This document shows, piece by piece, positions 1-8,263 of a stretch of 64,000 bases of DNA. Positions within the stretch are counted from its first letter, which is position 1. Each line of letters begins with the position of its first letter. The position numbers and the translations under genes are program-made. The notes beneath the pieces were generated by a model. It saw only the letters and a program-made list of their open reading frames with translations, had not been told where the DNA came from and ran no database searches. This DNA is from Clostridium pasteurianum BC1 (GTDB lineage: Bacteria > Bacillota > Clostridia > Clostridiales > Clostridiaceae): the NCBI RefSeq assembly GCF_000389635.1, contig NC_021182.1:4257925-4321924 (forward strand), in the 5' to 3' direction.

Positions 1-491
1 TCAATATTTTTAACACCGTTAATTGTCTGAAACAGTACTGACCATATAGATGTCCAAAAAATTATTGCTACTTTTGCTACTTCCCCAATTCCAAAGAACA
101 ACATAAATATAGGAAAAAGTGTAAAAGGATTAATCTGTGCAAGAACCTGTAGTAATGGACTTAATAGCTCCTCAAATTTCTTAAACCAACCTCCTAAAAG
201 GAATCCCAATGGTGTACCTACTAGCACTGCAAGTGCAAAACCTTCCAATGCTCTTACAAAGCTTGCCTGTACATGAATAAGTAAATCTCCTGCTATTGTC
301 ATTTTTACAAGATAAACTGCAATCTCGGATACTGGTGGTATAAATTGTCTATTTATTACTCCTATTGTAGGTAGTACTTCCCATAAAATAAAAAAAACTA
401 TTATGGCTATAGACTTTCTAGCAAAAACTTGTAGTTTGGCTGTTACATCCACCTTTTTTTTATCTGATTTTTCAATTGTTATAGCTGACAT
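1..491 (-). CDS. ABC transporter permease, NitT/TauT (SsuC-like) family, partial
   Basis: The reading frame starts at ATG 491 behind a GAGGGGG ribosome site and runs off the left edge, so about 163 N-terminal residues are visible. After a short Lys-rich cytoplasmic start come hydrophobic segments (AIIVFFILWEVLPTIG near residue 30) and the stretch ALEGFALAVLVGTPLGFLLG, typical of the BPD-type permease of sulfonate/nitrate/taurine importers. Such permeases form the membrane channel that works with an NMT1/SsuA-type lipoprotein and an ATPase. Three such lipoproteins lie at 8.2-11.9 kb; the ATPase is not in the window. Transcription is probably controlled by the leader attenuator at 608-675. Substrate is inferred only. 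Confidence 0.8.
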   Translation of the reverse strand, partial: MSAITIEKSDKKKVDVTAKLQVFARKSIAIIVFFILWEVLPTIGVINRQFIPPVSEIAVYLVKMTIAGDLLIHVQASFVRALEGFALAVLVGTPLGFLLGGWFKKFEELLSPLLQVLAQINPFTLFPIFMLFFGIGEVAKVAIIFWTSIWSVLFQTINGVKNI

Positions 492-607
492 ATAAATATA
501 TCCCCCTCGTATAAATAATTTATTTTATTATTCAAATCATTGATAATGAATCATTTATTTTCTATTTTCCTTATGTAATTATTAAAAATTCTCCTCCCAC
601 TTTATAA

Positions 608-675
608 AATAAAAGAGACCAAGTTTTCTTAAATTGAATTTTAGAAAACTTGGTCTCCAGTTATTCTGGTCAACC
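608..675 (-). promoter_or_regulatory. Leader attenuator, copy 1 (antiterminator/terminator switch)
   Basis: Read on the minus strand: GGTT, GA, CCAG, loop AATAA, CTGG, A, GACC, then a long terminator stem (GAGACCAAG... with ...CTTGGTCTC) and a U-rich tail. GGTT can pair with GACC, which is also the 5' arm of the terminator, so the two folds exclude each other. It lies between promoter and ABC permease. Confidence 0.75.
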
Positions 676-689
676 TTTTATATTAATAT

Positions 690-740
690 ATCATTCCTAT
701 CTGTTTAGTATACAATACTATAATTCTTAGTAGATGTCAA
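690..740 (-). promoter_or_regulatory. Promoter with shared operator-like box (ABC permease)
   Basis: On the minus strand TTGACA (735-740), a 17-base spacer and TATTGT (712-717) form a sigma-A type promoter. Directly downstream is ACTAAACAGATAGGAATGAT, a member of the operator-like family described in the findings. Confidence 0.65.
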
Positions 741-813
741 TACTTTTTTGTATTTATTTACAGTGTATCTATTTAAAAAACTTAAATTTAATATACTTAT
801 ATTGTTCATTAAA

Positions 814-865
814 TTTATCCGATAACTAGTCACTGTAAAACTCCATCGCACGCTGTGGAAGCCAA
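814..865 (+). repeat. Dispersed structured repeat, partial copy
   Basis: TTATCCGATAACTAGTCACT followed by a CTCCATCGCACGCTGTG segment matches the first third of the fuller copy at 16115-16288. The rest of the element is missing here. Confidence 0.55.
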
Positions 866-947
866 CAAATACAAAATAAAATTTTGTTATATAAGATATT
901 AGATTAATAACATGAATAATTTTTACTATATTTATAATGCATATTAT

Positions 948-2645
948 TTAATTTTTTGTCATAGATTTCACCACTATAATTGGAAAATACTTACCATCAG
1001 CATCCAATCCAGGATTAGTTTGAGTATTTCCATTTAATATACCAGTTATTGTAACAGGGACTGGTTTCATCTTATTAACTCCATTGTTCTCCTTAGCTTG
1101 TGATTCAACTAACTTCCATGCATCCAGCTGAGAACCTGTACCATCAAAAGTCCATTTTTCACCATGTTTTTTGTTGTCTGTGGCAATATTACCATCTATA
1201 TAATAAAAGACCCATTTTCCATCCTGTTGAAATGTTATTCCTAATCCAGATAAAGTCATTAATCTCATATATATCATGAAAGCAGTATCTTCTTTAAGAT
1301 TAGTTGCGAAATCATCTTCAGTGGTAATATACCCTGTAAAGGTCTGAACCGGCGCATTAGAATTTGAAGATGTTTTTGACGATGAGATTGATGTTGCAGA
1401 TGACGTAGATATTTGTTGTGTTGATGTAGGCGCTGTTGATTTCTTCTCAATTTTATTTAAATCACTCTGATTATCTACTACTATTACTTTACTTTTTATC
1501 ATACCCATCCAACAAGTATATGTAAAATTGCCAGCCTCATCAGGAGTAAATTCTACGATATTATCTCCAGCAGCAAGACCCTTATCAATTTTGAGTTTTG
1601 AAACTTGAAATTCCTTATTGCAATCATTTAAATTATCTTTGTCCACATGCATATTCCATTTAACAGGTATACCTTTAACTACTACTATTTCTGGAAAAGT
1701 ATCAGACTGTACTTCAGCTTGTACTGTCTGACTGTTTCCTTTAATTACCGCAAAAGCTATATCACCATTTTTGACAATATTCATATTTGGCATTTCAATA
1801 GATATACCTGCTAATGCTAATCCTCTTCCAATCATTACTACCCCTAATGAAAAAACAAGTACTGCACTTACCTTTAAAATTATCTTAGAAAATTTCTTAT
1901 TTAAAAATGTATTTATTGTACCAAATGTAAATAATAAAGGCATTGTGCCCATTGAAAATACCAACATAGATACAGCTCCATAAAGTATACTTTTTGTACT
2001 CAGAGCATATAATTGCATCATCTGTAATGGCCCACATGGCATTAATCCAGATAATAAGCCCACAATGATTGGGCTATAACTATTACCTTCAAATATTTTT
2101 TTTGCAGCAAAATATGGCATTGTAATATTTAGTCTCCTTAGAAACTTAAAAATCCCTAAAAGATTAATGGCCATAATAATCATAAATATACCACTAATAA
2201 TGGGTACTATTCCTTTCCATACGCCAGCAAAGCTTATTATACCTCCTAAGCCTCCAACTACGGCACCAACAATAGTATAAGAAGTAACTCTACCTATATT
2301 ATAAATTAAAGATGGTAATACAACTGAATGTAACCTATTATTAGAATTTTCAATTTCACTTTTTTTGACAGTCTGTGAAATGGCTATGCCACCACACATT
2401 CCGATACAATGAAAAGATGTTAATATACCAAATATAAATATCAACCCATAGCTAGTATTATTACCTAACTTAGGAAGATATTTTAGCAAAAATAAATTTT
2501 TGAAGACACCTATTATATCAACATTAAAAATCTTTTTAACTGATATTACTAAAACAATTATACATGTAATAATTATTAAAAATATAAATAATCTATACAT
2601 TAATTTCTTTAAATTTACATTATTTGTTTTTAATAATTTTATCAC
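948..2645 (-). CDS. TauE/DsbD_2-type membrane protein with cupredoxin-like domain and C-terminal TFTGY domain
   Basis: 565 residues from a GTG start with GGGGAAGG five bases upstream. Residues about 15-285 hold six or more membrane segments with the motifs HCIGMCGG and GLMPCGPLQMMQLYA, typical of the sulfite-exporter/DsbD-like transmembrane family. Residues about 300-395 form a cupredoxin-like domain whose CNKEF and YTCWMGM motifs offer Cys and Met metal ligands. A Ser/Thr-rich linker leads to an unrecognised domain of about 130 residues beginning TFTGYITTEDDF, shared with the next two genes. In related proteins an HMA domain often precedes the membrane part; here it is absent, and a lone HMA gene lies at 12257. 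Last gene of a three-gene minus-strand group. A role in copper or thiol handling at the membrane is inferred. Confidence 0.75.
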   Translation of the reverse strand: MIKLLKTNNVNLKKLMYRLFIFLIIITCIIVLVISVKKIFNVDIIGVFKNLFLLKYLPKLGNNTSYGLIFIFGILTSFHCIGMCGGIAISQTVKKSEIENSNNRLHSVVLPSLIYNIGRVTSYTIVGAVVGGLGGIISFAGVWKGIVPIISGIFMIIMAINLLGIFKFLRRLNITMPYFAAKKIFEGNSYSPIIVGLLSGLMPCGPLQMMQLYALSTKSILYGAVSMLVFSMGTMPLLFTFGTINTFLNKKFSKIILKVSAVLVFSLGVVMIGRGLALAGISIEMPNMNIVKNGDIAFAVIKGNSQTVQAEVQSDTFPEIVVVKGIPVKWNMHVDKDNLNDCNKEFQVSKLKIDKGLAAGDNIVEFTPDEAGNFTYTCWMGMIKSKVIVVDNQSDLNKIEKKSTAPTSTQQISTSSATSISSSKTSSNSNAPVQTFTGYITTEDDFATNLKEDTAFMIYMRLMTLSGLGITFQQDGKWVFYYIDGNIATDNKKHGEKWTFDGTGSQLDAWKLVESQAKENNGVNKMKPVPVTITGILNGNTQTNPGLDADGKYFPIIVVKSMTKN

Positions 2646-2757
2646 AAAATCCTTCCCCTTTCGTAAAATAATTAGAACTAATATTTTCTTAAATACTAAT
2701 ACAGTAGAGTATAGTGCTACCGCATTAACATTATTTATAAATGTAAATCCCTATAAT

Positions 2758-3627
2758 TTAATTTTTAGTTATAGATTTTACAGTTATTACTGGAAATTGC
2801 TTACCATCGGCATCAGATCCAGGATTAGTTTTAGTATTTCCGTTTAATGTACCAGTTACAGTAACTGACACTGGTTTCATTTTATTAACTCCATTATTTT
2901 CTTTAACTTGTGCTTCAACTATATTCCATGCATTTAACTGAGAAGCTGTTCCATTAAAGGCCCATTTACCATCAGGTCCTTTATTATCTGTTGAAATATT
3001 TCCATCAAAATAATAGAAAACCCACTGTCCATTTTGTTGAATAGTTATTCCTAATCCAGATAAAGCCATTAATCTCATATATACCATGAAAGCAGTATCT
3101 TCTCTAAGATTAGCTGCAAAATCATCTTCAGTTGTAATGAAGCCTGTAAATGTCTGGGTTGTTAGAGCTGGTGTTTTCGATACTGGAACTGACGGTGATG
3201 TTGCTGCCTCTGATGTAGATGTTTCGGTTGGTATTGGTGCTGACGCTGCTTTTGGCACTGCTGGCTGTGTATTGCCAGCATTTGTTGATGATTGAGATTG
3301 TTGTGCATCGTACTTTACTGCTGATGATGTATTATTTTTTGATGCAGAAGATATATTAGATTGATTACTGCTATTGTTAATTGCTACTTCAGTTGAAGAA
3401 TTAGCGTTATTATTGGGTGCTGCCGCATTATTATTGTCTGATGCTGATATACTATTATTAATTTGTGATGCGGTATCATTACTATTACTGCTAGATTGCG
3501 TAATTTTATTTTTTACACTTTTATTAGCTTTTGATGATGTATTATCAGATTTACCATATCCAACACTTGATATTAAAAGACATATTATTAAAATTATGAA
3601 TAAAAAATACTTTTTTTCTATTTTCAT
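2758..3627 (-). CDS. Exported protein with Ser/Asn/Ala-rich linker and TFTGY domain
   Basis: 289 residues. A signal peptide (hydrophobic residues 7-24 after MKIEKK) is followed by about 125 residues of low-complexity Ser/Asn/Thr/Ala, probably a wall-spanning linker, then one copy of the TFTGYITTEDDF domain (about residues 160-289). That domain has conserved LSGLGIT, WVFYYFDGN, NGVNKMKPV and NPGSDADGK motifs and no obvious catalytic signature. No lipobox or sorting signal is seen. The ATG has AAGGTGAT five bases upstream. It lies between two genes encoding the same domain and probably shares the leader upstream of 5652. Function unknown. Confidence 0.7.
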   Translation of the reverse strand: MKIEKKYFLFIILIICLLISSVGYGKSDNTSSKANKSVKNKITQSSSNSNDTASQINNSISASDNNNAAAPNNNANSSTEVAINNSSNQSNISSASKNNTSSAVKYDAQQSQSSTNAGNTQPAVPKAASAPIPTETSTSEAATSPSVPVSKTPALTTQTFTGFITTEDDFAANLREDTAFMVYMRLMALSGLGITIQQNGQWVFYYFDGNISTDNKGPDGKWAFNGTASQLNAWNIVEAQVKENNGVNKMKPVSVTVTGTLNGNTKTNPGSDADGKQFPVITVKSITKN

Positions 3628-3670
3628 TTATATCACCTTGCTAGCTTATTTTAGTTTTATTAAATTAACA

Positions 3671-3714
3671 GAGAAGATAGCGAGGTAAACTTTAACCTCG
3701 CTTATCTAGTTAAT
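3671..3714 (-). terminator. Intergenic hairpin, possible degenerate attenuator
   Basis: On the minus strand AAGCGAGGTTAAAG pairs with TTTACCTCGCT, followed by TATCTTCTCT. Upstream AACT could pair with GGTT as in the intact copy at 6343, but the CYAG/CTRG hairpin is missing. It separates two paralogous genes. Confidence 0.4.
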
Positions 3715-3738
3715 GTGAATAATGTAAATTTCTATTAT

Positions 3739-5652
3739 TTAATTTTTAGTTATGGAATTTACCGTTATAACCTGGAAGTGTTCTCCATCAGCATCAAGTC
3801 CAGGATTAGTTTGAGTATTTCCATTTAATGTACCAGTTATAGTAACTGGTACTGGGTTCATTTTATTAGCCCCATTATTTTCTTTCACTTGTGCCTCAAC
3901 TATATTCCACGCATTTAGCTGAGAGCCAGTTCCGTCAAAAACCCATTTTCCACCAGCTCCATTAGTGTTATTCGTTGCAATATTTCCATCAATATAATAG
4001 AAAACCCATTTCCCATCCTGTTGGAAGGTTATCCCTAGTCCAGATAAAACCATCATTTTCATATCTATCATAAATGCAGTATCTTCTCCAAGATTAGCAG
4101 CAAAATCATCCTCAGTTGTAATATATCCTGTAAAAGTTTGTACTTTAGGCTTTACATCAACTGTGTAAGTTACTGTTTTGCCTCCTGCTGTAATTGTCAA
4201 TACTTTACCAGCAACAACTTTTGAACTATCAAATCCTGTTATATTTGCTGCAGTAATTGGTATTACTGACTTACTTCCATCACTATAAGTTGCAGTTACT
4301 TCCAAACCACTAATATCTAATTTATCCTTTATATTATAAATAAGCTTAGTGGCTGGTTTTGTAATTGCTATATTACTTGGATCTGCTTTAATCTCTACAT
4401 TATAAGTTGTTGTTTTCCCTCCAACTGTAATTGTCAGTGGTTCATTAGCTACTGGTTTTGAGCTATCAAATCCTGTTATATTTCCTACTTTAACTGATTG
4501 TACATTTGTAGTGTTATCAGCATAAGTTCCCGTTATTTCTAAACCTGAAATATCTAATTTGTCTCCTACTGAGTAAATAAGCTTAGCTGCCGGTTTGGTT
4601 ATTGCTATACTATTTAGCACTGAAGTTTCCTTTAAAGATGATGCTTTTATTACAGGATAGTTTATTCCATCAGCATCAGAACCAGTATTAGTTGCCGTAT
4701 CTTCGGTTAATTCACCTGTAACAGTGACAGAAATATGATCAGCTTTTGTAGTACTTTGAACAAGATTCCAAGCATCTAGCTGTGAACCAGTACCATCAGC
4801 TCCACTAGTGTTATCTGTAGCAAATTTACCATCAAGGTAGTAGAATTTCCATACATTATTTTCTTTAACAGCTATACCCAATCCGGCTCTAGCCATAGTT
4901 TTCATTAATATCATAGACTTTGTATCCGTACTAGGATCAATACCGCCTATCTTAGGATTTACAAAATCATCTTCTGTTGTAATGTATCCTGTAAATGTTT
5001 GTACTTTAGGATTTATGTTAATTAGATAAGTTACTATTTTTCCTCCTACTGTAATTGTCAATACTTGACCAGCAGCAGCTTTTGAACTATCAAATCCTGT
5101 TATATTTGCTGCTGTAATTGGTATTACTGACTTAGTTCCATCACTATAGGTTCCTGTTACTTCTAAACCCACAATGTCCAATGTATCTCCTGCTGAATAG
5201 GTAAGCTTATCTGGGAGTTTGGTTATTGCTACACTATTAAGTATCAAGTTATTTGTTGAGGAATTAATATCAGCATTATAAGTTGTTGTTTTTTCTCCTG
5301 CTGTAATTGTCAATACTTGACCAGTAACAGCTTTTGGACTACTAGATTCTGTTATATTTGCTGCCGTTACTGGTACTACTGATTTAGCTCCATCATTCTG
5401 TACATATGGCTTATATTCAGGTAAATTTTTCAACAATATTTTTATATCTTCTGAGTTTCCACTTTTACTATCTGTATTTGAATTCAATTTGTCTGATATC
5501 TTTGATTGAGACTCATCATTCTTTACATCTGCCTTATAATTTATTTTTGCTTCCTGATGTTTACTACTTGATGCTTTTAAAATTGAAATGGATAATCCTG
5601 AAATTGCTATTGCTGCGAAAAGTAATATTGCAATTATTTTCTTTTTACTCAT
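3739..5652 (-). CDS. Large exported protein with Big_3-like Ig domains and two TFTGY domains
   Basis: 637 residues with a signal peptide (residues 5-27). In order: a charged Ser/Lys-rich linker to about 95, a partial Ig-like segment, a full Big_3-like repeat (about 139-213: ITKLPDKLTYSAGDTLDI, then TAANITGF and VLTITVGGK), a divergent TFTGY domain (about 216-345), two more Ig-like repeats (about 350-503) and a second TFTGY domain to the C-terminus. The Ig repeats are nearly identical, which suggests recent internal duplication. Such repeats normally hold surface proteins away from the membrane. First gene of the three-gene group, behind attenuator 5684-5758. Function unknown; surface binding is inferred. 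Confidence 0.75.
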   Translation of the reverse strand: MSKKKIIAILLFAAIAISGLSISILKASSSKHQEAKINYKADVKNDESQSKISDKLNSNTDSKSGNSEDIKILLKNLPEYKPYVQNDGAKSVVPVTAANITESSSPKAVTGQVLTITAGEKTTTYNADINSSTNNLILNSVAITKLPDKLTYSAGDTLDIVGLEVTGTYSDGTKSVIPITAANITGFDSSKAAAGQVLTITVGGKIVTYLININPKVQTFTGYITTEDDFVNPKIGGIDPSTDTKSMILMKTMARAGLGIAVKENNVWKFYYLDGKFATDNTSGADGTGSQLDAWNLVQSTTKADHISVTVTGELTEDTATNTGSDADGINYPVIKASSLKETSVLNSIAITKPAAKLIYSVGDKLDISGLEITGTYADNTTNVQSVKVGNITGFDSSKPVANEPLTITVGGKTTTYNVEIKADPSNIAITKPATKLIYNIKDKLDISGLEVTATYSDGSKSVIPITAANITGFDSSKVVAGKVLTITAGGKTVTYTVDVKPKVQTFTGYITTEDDFAANLGEDTAFMIDMKMMVLSGLGITFQQDGKWVFYYIDGNIATNNTNGAGGKWVFDGTGSQLNAWNIVEAQVKENNGANKMNPVPVTITGTLNGNTQTNPGLDADGEHFQVITVNSITKN

Positions 5653-5683
5653 TTTTAATCCTCCGTATTATAGTTTTTGTAAA

Positions 5684-5758
5684 TAAAAAAACTGACTGTT
5701 TTATGATAAATAAATCTTTCATAAAACAAGTCAGCCTCCAGTATTTCTGGTTAGCACC
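5684..5758 (-). promoter_or_regulatory. Leader attenuator, copy 2
   Basis: On the minus strand GCT, AA, CCAG, loop AAATA, CTGG, A, GGC, then a terminator stem GGCTGACTTGTTTTATG... with ...CATAAAACAGTCAG and a U tract. It lies 32 bases before the start codon of the large exported protein. Confidence 0.75.
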
Positions 5759-5786
5759 ACTCCTTTACAGGAAAGGAGCAAATTAT

Positions 5787-5843
5787 ATTACACCTATTTG
5801 ATTAATGTGACTTAATGTTAATAGATTATGTTTTATTTGTCAA
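5787..5843 (-). promoter_or_regulatory. Promoter with operator-like box (exported protein group)
   Basis: TTGACA (5838-5843), 17-base spacer, TAACAT (5815-5820) on the minus strand, followed by ATTAATCAAATAGGTGTAAT, a diverged member of the shared box. Confidence 0.6.
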
Positions 5844-6260
5844 TAAAAATTCATAATTTTATTTAAATTTTATGTAGATACAATGTAGATATTATGAATA
5901 ATTCATTAACAAAATTTTGTTATTAAGCGATGAATCTTACTTAGCATGAGTTTGTTGCTGGGCAGGAACACTAAAATGAGTCGAAACATCAAAAAAATGA
6001 AAAAAGTGAACTAAAAAGATTTTATAATTTTTTTCAAATTCTATAATAAAATCATGTTACTTATATTACAATTTTATTGATGAAGTTATAAAAAATATAT
6101 AATTATGAATAAATAGTTAATAATTTTGTAAGGAATAGTTAAAAGAGAAATCCTTAATATATACAATGTTAATCGTATATTGAAAATAAATTTCATGCAT
6201 TTTATTCATATAATATTAATAAATTCTACATCATAATTACACATAAGCATAAAATTTTTA

Positions 6261-6289
6261 TTGACAACAGAATAATAAAATAATACAAT
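6261..6289 (+). promoter_or_regulatory. Promoter of the ferredoxin operon
   Basis: TTGACA (6261-6266), 17-base spacer, TACAAT (6284-6289), followed 54 bases later by attenuator copy 3. No good match to the AAACAAATAGGAAT box was found here. The rest of 5844-6260 holds only AT-rich sequence. Confidence 0.6.
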
Positions 6290-6342
6290 TTTACAAAAGG
6301 CACATTAAAAATATAGAAATAGCATGCACTTATTTTTATTTG

Positions 6343-6410
6343 AACTGACCAGAAAACTGGAGGTTAGGATTATCTTACTGATTTTAAGAAGATAATCCTA
6401 GCCTTTTTTA
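6343..6410 (+). promoter_or_regulatory. Leader attenuator, copy 3
   Basis: AACT, GA, CCAG, loop AAAA, CTGG, A, GGTT, then terminator stem GGTTAGGATTATCTT... with ...AAGATAATCCTAGCC and TTTTTT. AACT pairs with GGTT here, whereas other copies use GGTT with GACC; this is compensatory change in the outer helix. Confidence 0.8.
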
Positions 6411-6454
6411 TATGAAATATTTTACAATAATCACTATACAAGGAGATGAGAATA

Positions 6455-6994
6455 GTGAAAAAAAAGTTTTTTAGAGTATTCATTTTTGTTACCGTATTTA
6501 TATTAATGACTTTAATAACAATAGGTGCTGGATACTATAAAAAAGCAACAGCGGTAGAGCAAAGTTCAAGTTTTAAAATTAAAATTAACGAGAAAAGTAA
6601 TAATAAAAATATAGCCAAGACTACCATAATAGATATAGAACAACAAGGCTTACCTAAACAATTAGTCCAACCTAATGTACAGTCAATTAAAGGTACTATT
6701 ATAAATAGTGGAAAAGAAGATATATCTCTGCAATTACTGTATAAAGGTTTTGATGGGAAAGTAACAATAACCTCAAAAATAGATAAATCTTTTGGTATAA
6801 ATGGAAATTTAAGTACTGTATTAAAAGCAAGTGAAGAATTCAATATAACAGTTTTATTAGATATACCCAGAAATAGAACAAATAAACATTTAGTAAGTGA
6901 AGGAGTTATAAATATAATAAATTCGAAAAATAACAGCATAGTTGGGACTATTCCTATTAAAGTTATTAACTCAAATATAAAAGATAAAGATTAA
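6455..6994 (+). CDS. Membrane-anchored exported protein of unknown function
   Basis: 179 residues if started at GTG 6455, nine bases after AAGGAG; an in-frame ATG at 6446 directly abuts that site and is less likely. An N-terminal hydrophobic segment (about residues 5-27) is followed by a Lys/Asn-rich stretch and a region rich in beta-type residues that recalls the extracytoplasmic Ig-like domain found with FixG/CcoG-type ferredoxins, though I recognise no family motif. First gene of a three-gene operon behind attenuator copy 3, six bases before the next frame. A partner role for the membrane ferredoxin that follows is inferred. Confidence 0.6.
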   Translation: MKKKFFRVFIFVTVFILMTLITIGAGYYKKATAVEQSSSFKIKINEKSNNKNIAKTTIIDIEQQGLPKQLVQPNVQSIKGTIINSGKEDISLQLLYKGFDGKVTITSKIDKSFGINGNLSTVLKASEEFNITVLLDIPRNRTNKHLVSEGVINIINSKNNSIVGTIPIKVINSNIKDKD

Positions 6995-7018
6995 AGGTTT
7001 ATGAGGGGGTTACAAATA

Positions 7019-7924
7019 ATGATAAGCATGAAAAGAGGTAATATATTTTTAATTAAAAGAGGAATATGGTATTTATTTGGGATAATTCTATTTTATGCTC
7101 CCTTCGCTTTATATGAAAAAGCCTTGGGAAAATTAATACATAATGAAGGAAGTTCTTCAGATATTCATTCAATATGCCTTCGTATACCATTATTGAATCT
7201 TTTTACGGGTAAGGGAATAGAGTTTATGTCCGTTGTATTTATATCAGTAATTTTATTTTTTATTCTTACTTTCTTCTTTGGTGCATTTTACTGTGGACGC
7301 TTATGTGCAGCAGGAGCTTTTCCCGAATATTTAAGTCGTTTAGTTCCTGAAAGATTTAAAATAAATTGGTATAAAATAATAAATCCAATACCTATTAGAT
7401 ATGGTTTTTTAGCAGGCTATCTAATGACTCCATTTTTAGCCGGAAGCATTGCCTGTGCATTTTGTAATCTTTCCTTTTTACAAAGACTTATGAACGGAGG
7501 ATTTTGGGGCAATTTTGGACTCTTAAGTTCAACTACAATTATAACAGGATTTCTTTGGCTATTTGTTTTTGGAATATTTACGAAAGGTGGAAGAGGTTAT
7601 TGTAATTTTATGTGCCCTGTAGGAGCTGTACAAGGAATTATACAAAGTATAAGCTCAAAGTTTGGTTTTACTTTTAAATTACGATTATCAAAGGAAAAAT
7701 GTGTTTCCTGCGCAGCTTGTGTAAAAACATGTCCAATGGGATCTTTACAAAAGAAGGATGGAAACATATCCTATGAGATTCTTAATTGTATTACTTGCAG
7801 ACAATGTGAAGCTACCTGCCCTAAAAATGCAATCTCTTATGGAACAGGAAAGCCTGGATGGAAAAAGGAAAGTATTAATGAACATGATATTCCCATTCCT
7901 GTGAGTGAGGCTATAAATGAATAA
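7019..7924 (+). CDS. NapH/FixG-like membrane polyferredoxin
   Basis: 301 residues from ATG 7019, nine bases after GAGGGGG; an upstream ATG at 7001 has a poorer site. Several membrane segments carry the two cysteine motifs CGRLCAAGAFPEY and YCNFMCPVGAVQG of the NapH/NosR/FixG group. Two 4Fe-4S motifs follow, CVSCAACVKTCPMG and CITCRQCEATCPKN. Such proteins pass electrons between the membrane and redox partners on either side. It overlaps the next gene by eight bases. The physiological acceptor is not shown by the sequence; co-control with the Mo-reductase operon suggests the same electron-transfer network. Confidence 0.8.
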   Translation: MISMKRGNIFLIKRGIWYLFGIILFYAPFALYEKALGKLIHNEGSSSDIHSICLRIPLLNLFTGKGIEFMSVVFISVILFFILTFFFGAFYCGRLCAAGAFPEYLSRLVPERFKINWYKIINPIPIRYGFLAGYLMTPFLAGSIACAFCNLSFLQRLMNGGFWGNFGLLSSTTIITGFLWLFVFGIFTKGGRGYCNFMCPVGAVQGIIQSISSKFGFTFKLRLSKEKCVSCAACVKTCPMGSLQKKDGNISYEILNCITCRQCEATCPKNAISYGTGKPGWKKESINEHDIPIPVSEAINE

Positions 7925-8147
7925 TAAAATCAAAGAAATTGGAACTGGAATTGGTGTTGCTGGTATCAGTATAGCTGCAACAAGTAATTTTATACCAGGA
8001 GTAGGAGCTTGTACAGGAACCTGTGGAGCTTGTGGATTAAGTTGTTTAGTTCCTCTTGTGGGTATATCCTCTATATATTTCTTTTCTGCTGCAAAAAAGA
8101 AATTTAAAATTAAACATAAGAAAATAGTAAAATCACTTTATGAATAA
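7917..8147 (+). CDS. Small Cys-rich membrane protein
   Basis: 76 residues, overlapping the polyferredoxin gene by eight bases, which implies translational coupling. Two hydrophobic segments flank a loop with four closely spaced cysteines (GACTGTCGACGLSC, residues about 31-44), and the C-terminus is strongly basic. The cysteines could bind an Fe-S cluster or a metal. I do not recognise the family. Its position ties it to the membrane ferredoxin. Confidence 0.6.
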   Translation: MNNKIKEIGTGIGVAGISIAATSNFIPGVGACTGTCGACGLSCLVPLVGISSIYFFSAAKKKFKIKHKKIVKSLYE

Positions 8148-8160
8148 TTAAAAATACAAT

Positions 8161-8229
8161 GTACCAAATACCTCTAAAATATTAATACTAACTTTAAGAA
8201 ACCAGTAGAAAACAGAGGCATCTGGTACC
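8161..8229 (-). terminator. Long inverted repeat between convergent genes
   Basis: GTACCAGATGCCTCT on the minus strand pairs fully, with two G-U pairs, to AGAGGTATTTGGTAC across a loop of about 38 bases, then TGTATTTTTAATT. The G-U pairs favour the minus strand, so it probably ends the 8264 transcript. Confidence 0.5.
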
Positions 8230-8263
8230 ATTGAATCCATGTAATTTTATTTATATTTAAATA

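Noticed and set aside
608-675. Attenuator as a known Moco, SAM, T-box or preQ1 riboswitch
   Set aside because: The conserved head is only about 25-30 bases with one small hairpin; none of the junctions, pseudoknots or specifier loops of those classes is present.
3086-3688. Plus-strand open frames over the TFTGY-domain genes
   Set aside because: They are mirror frames of low-complexity minus-strand coding sequence with no ribosome site.
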